Below are positions 1 through 4,390 of a DNA stretch of 5,352 bases, in pieces. The DNA comes from Candidatus Methanomethylicia archaeon. Lineage in GTDB: Archaea > Thermoproteota > Methanomethylicia > Methanomethylicales > Methanomethylicaceae. The stretch lies in contig JANHAI010000079.1 in NCBI GenBank assembly GCA_024464205.1, forward strand, positions 1-5,352. The letters are read 5' to 3'. A program made the position numbers and the translations under genes. Under the pieces are notes generated by a model. That model saw only the letters and a list, made by a program, of their open reading frames with translations, was not told the DNA's origin and ran no database searches. Positions within the stretch are counted from its first letter, which is position 1. Every line of letters begins with the position of its first letter.

Positions 1-83
1 AAGTGATCAGCGTCTGCGGCAGGCCCGTGGAGATTCCTGCTGATCTGAACAGGATATCTGAGATCGTCGGTGATCAAAAATAG
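1..83 (+). CDS. C-terminal fragment of an unidentified protein (5' end outside window)
   Basis: An open frame enters from the left edge (first full codon at position 3) and ends at a TAG at 81-83. The 26 residues read like a real protein tail: a short hydrophobic strand, then VCGRPVEIPADLNRI, then an acidic-amphipathic end. The other two plus frames stop early (TGA at 4-6 and at 41-43). The stop lies 3 bp from the stop of the convergent regulator gene, matching the tight convergent spacing elsewhere in the window. I do not recognise the family, and the fragment is too short to assign a function. The length of open frame alone is weak evidence; the clean abutment with the next gene is the main support. 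Confidence 0.55.
   Translation, partial: VISVCGRPVEIPADLNRISEIVGDQK
76..80 (-). terminator. Possible oligo-T termination site for the CBS regulator gene
   Basis: On the minus strand a run of five T follows the TGA stop of the regulator gene by six bases. Archaeal RNA polymerase commonly terminates at oligo-T tracts just past the stop. Two copies of TGATCA (71-76 and 84-89) flank the run and could pair as a 6-bp stem, but archaeal termination does not require a hairpin. This is a weak, short signal. Confidence 0.3.
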
Positions 84-86
84 TGA

Positions 87-1013
87 TCAGCTATGGATCG
101 CTTCTTCGAGGCCCCTATCTTTAACCATCTCGAATGGCCTCAAGATCCTTGAGAGGATGTCTGTGCGAGTTATTATCCCGACAGGCTTGTTCTGCGGGTC
201 AATTACTACTAGTCTGCCAATACTCGAGCGGCGCATCCTTTCCATCGCTTCGATTATGTCTTCGGAGGCATTTATAGTCACAGGCTTCCTGCTCGTCGCG
301 TCCTTAGCTGTGATCTGAACGTTCCCCTCGCTGACGCATCTGGCGATGTCTGAACTAGTTATCATTCCAACAAGCTGACCGTTGCTAACGACAGGGGCTG
401 CCCTGATGAATTCCCGGTATATTATCCCAGCGGCCTCGTCCAGCTTCGATTCTGCGGGTATGGTAACTATGCGCTTGGACATGACGCTGCTGACCTCGAC
501 CTTTGGCATGCTGATCAGGTTTATTACCTCAAGAAGCAGCTCTCCGTGAAGGTCGTCCCTTCCCGTTATCTTTCCCTCGATGATCATCCTCCCAGATGGC
601 GTTGGGCCGATCACAACCTCGTCGCCAATATTTAGGGTCGAAAGGTTACCCACCACTTTCAATATTGCCTGACAGAAATCAGGGCTGAAAACACTCTTGA
701 ACAGTATGTCGGTCACCGTAATGTCCGTTTTCGTGCCTTTCCTGGTATAGATCGGGACGGCGAGCGAGCGCAGGTTCTTGGGAACGTTGAAGCTCTCATA
801 AGCCTTTCCTGTGGGCATGTATCCCCCCCTTGGTCCTGGTATAGCTTCCACCATGCCAATGGCGCGGAGTATCGGCATAATATTCCGGACTGTCCCCTCA
901 TCCCTGCCTGTCCTTATAGCAATCTCCTTGCTCTTTACAAGAGACCGCTTCTTATCGTAAAGCTCCAGAAGGGCTATCACGATCTCTTTTTGAGGCGAAG
1001 AAAGCGCAGCCAC
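87..1013 (-). CDS. Winged-helix transcriptional regulator with C-terminal CBS pair
   Basis: This is a 308-residue protein of the archaeal type 'predicted transcriptional regulator with C-terminal CBS domains' (COG2524-like). Residues about 5-75 form a winged helix: SKEIAIRTGRDEGTVRN fits helix-turn-helix, and GPRGGYMPT fits the wing. Residues about 80-170 are a middle domain containing IGDEVVIGPTPSGRMI, a segment recurring in this family. Residues about 174-230 and 238-295 are two CBS repeats. Both keep the ribose-contacting T-x-x-D motif (T219/D222 and T282/D285), so binding of an adenine nucleotide or SAM is plausible. The start is GTG at 1013-1011, with GGGGGT 8 bases upstream; the ATG at 1018-1016 is out of frame. 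The gene is divergent from the CBS-fused acyl-CoA synthetase, so it may control that gene and itself. The ligand and targets are inferred, not shown. Confidence 0.9.
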   Translation of the reverse strand: MAALSSPQKEIVIALLELYDKKRSLVKSKEIAIRTGRDEGTVRNIMPILRAIGMVEAIPGPRGGYMPTGKAYESFNVPKNLRSLAVPIYTRKGTKTDITVTDILFKSVFSPDFCQAILKVVGNLSTLNIGDEVVIGPTPSGRMIIEGKITGRDDLHGELLLEVINLISMPKVEVSSVMSKRIVTIPAESKLDEAAGIIYREFIRAAPVVSNGQLVGMITSSDIARCVSEGNVQITAKDATSRKPVTINASEDIIEAMERMRRSSIGRLVVIDPQNKPVGIITRTDILSRILRPFEMVKDRGLEEAIHS

Positions 1014-1021
1014 AACATTGT

Positions 1022-1027
1022 ACCCCC
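1022..1027 (-). promoter_or_regulatory. Shine-Dalgarno-like GGGGGT deciding the GTG start of the regulator
   Basis: GGGGGT reads on the minus strand, 8 bases before the GTG at 1013-1011. It is a near match to the archaeal GGAGGTGA consensus and supports GTG as the start. The same hexamer precedes the TTG start of the GPN GTPase gene in this window. Confidence 0.45.
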
Positions 1028-1056
1028 AGATTGATTAATTATAAATAATGATAATT

Positions 1057-1072
1057 ATTAATATTTATTAAT
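1057..1072. promoter_or_regulatory. Perfect 7-bp inverted repeat, candidate operator
   Basis: ATTAATA, two T, then TATTAAT forms a perfect inverted repeat directly upstream of the acyl-CoA synthetase start. A third ATTAAT sits at 1034-1039. The start-to-start spacings of 23 and 10 bp are close to two turns and one turn of helix. A dimeric winged-helix protein such as the adjacent regulator could bind here. AT-rich DNA produces such repeats by chance easily, so this is only a candidate. Confidence 0.3.
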
Positions 1073-1076
1073 TTCT

Positions 1077-3014
1077 ATGGGGAAGGTGATAGAATGTTGT
1101 GAGAACATGAGCATTGATTTATTATTCTCACAGACAGCAAAGAGGCTCCCTCAAAAAACCGCAATAAAATGGGGCGAAAAACAATACACATTTGGTGAGG
1201 TGGACGCACTTTCTAACAGGCTTGCCAGGGCTTTGATCCAGCTCGGCGCAAAAAAAGGCGACAGGGTTTGCCTTTTCATGCAGAATTCCCCAGAGTTTGT
1301 TATCTCGCACTTTGGGATCTTGAAGTCGGGGGCCGTGACTGTTCCACTCAACGTCATGTACCGCAAGCATGAGTTGAGGTACATGTTGAATGATTCTGGC
1401 GCGATTGCGGTCATAACATCAGAGGCGAACTGCCAGTACATATATGAGGTGATTCAAGATCTGAAATATTTGAAGATCATAATTGTGGTCTCCGATAATC
1501 CAAAGGTCGGAGCCCATTCTTTTTACAGGATAATTGAAGGGCAGAGTCCTGATCCTCTCGAGAGTGCGAATTCTGAGGAGGATCTTGCGGTGATCTGCTA
1601 CACCTCTGGGACGACGGGGCTGTCCAAGGGGGCGATGCTAACCCACAAGAACTTCATCTCCAACATAAGTGCAGTCGCAGCGCTCTGGGAGCTGACAGAA
1701 GACGACAGGCTCCTAATGGCGCTCCCCATGTTCCACATCCACGGGCTCGGCATAGTAATCCACGGAATGGCCTATTGTGGCTACTCCATGGTCGTCTTGG
1801 AGCGCTTCGATGCTGAAAAAGTTCTGACGGAGATACAGAACAACAGGTGCACCGTTTTCATGGGGGTGCCGACCATGTACATCAAGCTGCTAGAAACCAA
1901 GAACGACAGCCATGATGTCTCTTCGGTGAGGCTCTGGACCGTAGGTTCTGCCCCCATGCCTGTCGAGGCATATAACAAGTTCAAAGAGAGGTTTGGCATC
2001 GAGATGCTCGAGAGGTATGGCATGACAGAAACAGCCCCTGTAATCACATCAAATCCATACAGGGGGAAGAGAAAGAGCGGGTCTGTTGGCCCAGCATTGC
2101 CAGGAGTCGAGGTCTCGGTATTGAATGACGACGGGGCATTCGCAGGTTTCAACGAGGTCGGTGAGATCGTTGTGAGGGGGCCCAATGTTATGAAAGGCTA
2201 CTGGAACAAGCCAGTTGAGACTGAGGAGGCTTTTGCTGGCGGCTGGTTCCATACTGGGGATCTGGGGAAGATCGACGAGGAAGGTTACCTAACGATAGTC
2301 GGCAGGAAGAAGGAGATGATAATCGCGAGCGGCTTCAAGGTTTTCCCCCGTGAGGTTGAAGAGGTAATACATACGAACCCAAAGGTCAAGGAGGTCGCTG
2401 TCGTCGGGTTGCCAGACCCTGTCAGGGGAGAAAACGTAAAGGCTTTCATAGTGCTCAAAGACGGCTTTACAGCGACGCCTCAGGAGATGGAGGAGTTCTG
2501 CAGGAAGAGCCTTGCAGCTTTCAAGGTGCCGCGAGTTTACGAGTTCGTCGCGAGCATCCCGCGGACGCCAAGCGGGAAGACTCTGAACAGGGTTCTTTCG
2601 AGAGCAAAAGTCAAGGATCTAATGGAGACGTCGGTCAAGACAATAGATAGGAGAACCTCAGCTTACGAGGCGGGCAAATACATGAAGGAAGCTGGAGTAG
2701 GGAGCCTGATCGTCACTGATAATGAAGTGCCAATAGGGATCGTTACGACAAGGGACATACTCTACAAAGTCATTTCTATGGGCAGCCTCGGGAAGGACGT
2801 CTCTCTGAGCGGCATAATGTCCACTCCTCTGATCACCGTTGATGCGGAGGAGGACGTCGCCAGCGCTTCAGCCCTGATGCGTAAATGGGGGGTGTGGAGG
2901 TTGCCTGTGAAGGGCCAAAACGGCCAGATCATAGGAGTCCTTAGCGGGACGGACATATTCAAGGCATTCGCTGGCAAGAAGATGGACGTGCAGGCAAGCC
3001 CCATTAATCAGTAG
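1077..3014 (+). CDS. AMP-forming acyl-CoA synthetase fused to a C-terminal CBS pair
   Basis: An ANL-superfamily enzyme that activates a carboxylic acid with ATP to an acyl-adenylate and then forms acyl-CoA, releasing AMP and PPi. Visible motifs are the P-loop YTSGTTGLSKGA (175-186), YGMTET (314-319), HTGD (392-395), hinge region GRKKEMIIASGFKVFPREVE (409-428) and the catalytic lysine K501 in PRTPSGKTLNR. The segments LPMFHIHGLG and MGVPTMYIKLL, plus SNP after YGMTET, resemble malonyl-CoA synthetase/ACSF3-type members as well as fatty-acyl ligases, so the substrate is uncertain. Residues about 515-635 add two CBS repeats, each with the ribose motif intact (T557/D560 and S623/D626). This explains the length of 645 residues against about 500-550 for the family. 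Met11 (ATG 1107) is a credible alternative start, since family members usually begin about there. No signal peptide; cytosolic. Confidence 0.93.
   Translation: MGKVIECCENMSIDLLFSQTAKRLPQKTAIKWGEKQYTFGEVDALSNRLARALIQLGAKKGDRVCLFMQNSPEFVISHFGILKSGAVTVPLNVMYRKHELRYMLNDSGAIAVITSEANCQYIYEVIQDLKYLKIIIVVSDNPKVGAHSFYRIIEGQSPDPLESANSEEDLAVICYTSGTTGLSKGAMLTHKNFISNISAVAALWELTEDDRLLMALPMFHIHGLGIVIHGMAYCGYSMVVLERFDAEKVLTEIQNNRCTVFMGVPTMYIKLLETKNDSHDVSSVRLWTVGSAPMPVEAYNKFKERFGIEMLERYGMTETAPVITSNPYRGKRKSGSVGPALPGVEVSVLNDDGAFAGFNEVGEIVVRGPNVMKGYWNKPVETEEAFAGGWFHTGDLGKIDEEGYLTIVGRKKEMIIASGFKVFPREVEEVIHTNPKVKEVAVVGLPDPVRGENVKAFIVLKDGFTATPQEMEEFCRKSLAAFKVPRVYEFVASIPRTPSGKTLNRVLSRAKVKDLMETSVKTIDRRTSAYEAGKYMKEAGVGSLIVTDNEVPIGIVTTRDILYKVISMGSLGKDVSLSGIMSTPLITVDAEEDVASASALMRKWGVWRLPVKGQNGQIIGVLSGTDIFKAFAGKKMDVQASPINQ
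1081..1092 (+). promoter_or_regulatory. Shine-Dalgarno-like GGAAGGTGATAG inside the 5' end of the long synthetase frame
   Basis: This stretch closely matches the archaeal GGAGGTGATC ribosome-binding consensus, yet lies just after the first ATG (1077), where it would be coding. It favours initiation at the in-frame ATG at 1107, although the distance from GGTGA to that ATG (17 bases) is longer than usual. If the mRNA starts near 1077, leaderless initiation at the first ATG is the alternative. Confidence 0.35.
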
Positions 3015-3015
3015 G

Positions 3016-3747
3016 CTACGTAAGGTCGCCACAGGAACAAAAAAGCTCGCCGAGGGAGCTCAGCACAGCCCTAAAGCCCTCACCGGTGATTGCCGACGTC
3101 AGGACCGCCCTCTTCTTTTTCTCAAGTTTTGAAATGGTCTCTAGTATGCTGGACGTCAGCTCGCCTCGCAGGCCATCTTCAGGTTGCCGATATTCAAGGG
3201 GCTCCAGGAAAGCGGCTCTCTCTCGATTTCCAAACAGGTCGATCTTGTTGATTAATTCAAGGGAGGGGACGCCGAGGCGCAGTTCGATCACTAGATTTAG
3301 GAGCTTCAATGCGATTACGTCGCTTTTCTTCGGCAGAGAAGATGGGTCCATAATGAAGGCGCATGCCTTCCTTCCTTCTATCCCATCGCAGAATATTGAG
3401 CCGAGCTTCCTGAAGAGGAAAATCTCCATTTGGCCAGGGGTGTCGACAATAACATAGTCAGCTTTGAACGGTTTCATTTTTCGCAATATCTGTCCAATAT
3501 TTTCCTCGATAATCTCGGCAGCCTTTATTAACGCCCCGTTGGGACCCAAGCCGCCCTGCTCCATCATCGCTTTTGTCGTGACGATCTCCCTTACATCAAA
3601 TGAAGGGATGAATGGTAGCACTTCAGCCCCCGGATCGAGGTTGACGTAGCAGACACTATAGTTCTCACTCTCAAGCCACTTGCCAAAAGAATTGCTGAAC
3701 GAGGTCTTCCCTGAACCAGCGGGGCCCATCACGAGCAGTGTGAGCAA
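3016..3747 (-). CDS. GPN-loop GTPase (archaeal GPN family)
   Basis: This 243-residue protein has the complete set of GPN GTPase motifs: P-loop GPAGSGKTS (8-16), NLDPGAE (36-42) as G2 region, the family-defining Gly-Pro-Asn at 68-70 within GGLGPNG, G3 DTPGQ (102-106), G4 NKID (167-170) and a G5-like TSAITGEG (217-224). Length is close to that of the Pyrococcus abyssi homologue PAB0955. Characterised members are homodimers with the GPN loop reaching into the partner's active site. Eukaryotic relatives (GPN1-3) help assemble or import RNA polymerase II; the archaeal role is not settled. The start is TTG at 3747-3745. An in-frame TAA lies two codons upstream, and later GTG or ATG codons fall too close to the P-loop. 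The sequence ends with a Cys-containing tail (ELFCSCGDLT). The stop is 1 bp from the synthetase stop. Confidence 0.95.
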   Translation of the reverse strand: MLTLLVMGPAGSGKTSFSNSFGKWLESENYSVCYVNLDPGAEVLPFIPSFDVREIVTTKAMMEQGGLGPNGALIKAAEIIEENIGQILRKMKPFKADYVIVDTPGQMEIFLFRKLGSIFCDGIEGRKACAFIMDPSSLPKKSDVIALKLLNLVIELRLGVPSLELINKIDLFGNRERAAFLEPLEYRQPEDGLRGELTSSILETISKLEKKKRAVLTSAITGEGFRAVLSSLGELFCSCGDLT

Positions 3748-3752
3748 GCCTT

Positions 3753-3758
3753 ACCCCC
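3753..3758 (-). promoter_or_regulatory. Shine-Dalgarno-like GGGGGT supporting the TTG start of the GPN GTPase
   Basis: GGGGGT on the minus strand is 5 bases from the TTG at 3747-3745 and 6 bases from the proposed TATA-derived transcription start, so it should lie in the mRNA. Together with the in-frame TAA immediately upstream it makes TTG the only sensible start. Confidence 0.5.
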
Positions 3759-3841
3759 ACATAATATTCCATTCGGAATTTTAATATATGCATCCTTAGA
3801 GAGTTATTGTTGAATGCTGTCGCATATAACCATTGTAGGTT

Positions 3842-3848
3842 GTGATTT
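3842..3848 (+). promoter_or_regulatory. Shine-Dalgarno-like GTGATTT before the HARP-like gene
   Basis: GTGAT matches the 3' half of the GGTGATC ribosome-binding consensus. GTGATTT ends 3 bases before the ATG at 3852. The TGA within it is also the nearest in-frame stop upstream, so ATG 3852 is the first possible ATG start. Confidence 0.4.
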
Positions 3849-3851
3849 GAG

Positions 3852-4367
3852 ATGGTGAAAGTTTCTTTCAGATATAATCAAGACCTTGTCGCCTGGATCA
3901 AATCAAGGGGGGTCGGGGCAACATGGAGCCGCGAAGAGAAGCTCTGGGAGATACCAGACGAGATCATCGATGAACTTAAGCTGAAAGCGGAAGAGCTGGG
4001 CATCGAGCTCACGATAGGTGGCGCGCAGCCACAGAGAAAAGCGCCGGTTGCAAAGGCGCCGAGCACTTATGGAGGGCAGCAGAGAGATCAGATGGGGTAC
4101 CTCGAATGGGATCAGCGCCCAGCGACACCGCAGCAGAAGCAGGTATATGAGGGGCAGCCGTCAGCCCAACAGCCAAGCGCGCCTGCATCAGATTGGCGCA
4201 AGGAGGGGGAGATCAGGCTCAGGAGGTCGAGGGACGGGCGCTTTGTTCTTGTAAGCATGAACCTTATCGCTTTTGCTTCGGATGTCCAGGACCTGTTGAG
4301 TGGGGCGAAGACAAGCGTGAAGTTCAGGGTCCTGCCACCGAGGCCACCGCCAGAAAAGAGAGAGTGA
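3852..4367 (+). CDS. Small protein with N-terminal HARP-like module and disordered linker
   Basis: A 171-residue protein I cannot assign to a named family. Residues 3-50 follow the pattern of the HARP module of SMARCAL1 and similar N-terminal modules of DNA-dependent ATPases: F-x-Y-N (6-9), then LVAWIKS (12-18), W25, and K30-L-W32-E-I-P35, then a charged helix. In SMARCAL1 the module binds DNA at fork junctions. Residues about 56-115 are rich in Gln, Pro and Ala, with basic stretches, and are probably disordered. Residues about 119-161 form a compact block (EIRLRRSRDGRFVLVSMNL, then FASDVQDLL and VKFRVLP) likely to be strand-strand-helix-strand. The tail is PPRPPPEKRE. No ATPase motifs are present, so it would be a stand-alone binding protein or adaptor. 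It is divergent from the GPN GTPase and has no operon partner. A DNA-related role is inferred only from the HARP resemblance. Confidence 0.85.
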   Translation: MVKVSFRYNQDLVAWIKSRGVGATWSREEKLWEIPDEIIDELKLKAEELGIELTIGGAQPQRKAPVAKAPSTYGGQQRDQMGYLEWDQRPATPQQKQVYEGQPSAQQPSAPASDWRKEGEIRLRRSRDGRFVLVSMNLIAFASDVQDLLSGAKTSVKFRVLPPRPPPEKRE

Positions 4368-4390
4368 CGTCGATCTCGATCCGCTGAAAG

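Larger units (their letters stand above)
1014..1076. promoter_or_regulatory. Divergent promoter region between the CBS regulator and acyl-CoA synthetase genes
   Basis: This 63-bp, strongly AT-rich gap must hold the promoters for both flanking genes. On the minus strand ATTTATAA (1039-1046) is a good archaeal TATA candidate, placing transcription start near 1017, almost at the GTG. That would make the regulator mRNA essentially leaderless and leave the GGGGGT site outside the transcript, unless an upstream TATA is used. On the plus strand several TATA-like stretches lie between 1041 and 1071, and none stands out. ATTAAT occurs at 1034, 1057 and 1067, making the region a natural place for an operator. 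Confidence 0.6.
3748..3851. promoter_or_regulatory. Divergent promoter region between the GPN GTPase and HARP-like genes
   Basis: This 104-bp gap must drive both flanking genes. On the minus strand TATATTAA (3781-3788) predicts a start near 3759, giving a short leader that includes the GGGGGT site. On the plus strand CATATAAC (3823-3830) predicts a start near 3851, right at the ATG of the small gene. TTTTAATATA (3779-3788) is an alternative that would give a longer leader. An imperfect repeat, ATTCC (3766-3770) with GGAAT (3775-3779), lies between the two. No small gene is evident here. Confidence 0.55.

Noticed and set aside
2..91. Ten-base direct repeat AGTGATCAGC at 2-11 and 82-91
   Set aside because: The copies contain the short palindrome TGATCA and fall in or beside coding ends. 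There are no flanking duplications or third copy, so chance is the simplest explanation.
1781..2185. 134-codon minus-strand open frame within the synthetase gene
   Set aside because: It lies wholly opposite the highly conserved adenylation motifs, is Ser/Thr/Pro-rich as antisense frames usually are, and has no recognisable domain.
3039..3044. Six-T run on the minus strand near the end of the GPN GTPase gene as a terminator
   Set aside because: It lies inside the coding sequence before the stop, encoding the Leu-Phe near the C-terminus, so it would cut the gene's own message short.
3086..3457. 123-codon plus-strand open frame opposite the GPN GTPase
   Set aside because: It is antisense to a gene with all expected GTPase motifs; its translation is Ser/Arg-rich with no family features.
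3766..3779. ATTCC/GGAAT inverted repeat in the second divergent promoter as an operator
   Set aside because: The arms are only 5 bp, do not extend outward, and no regulator gene is adjacent.
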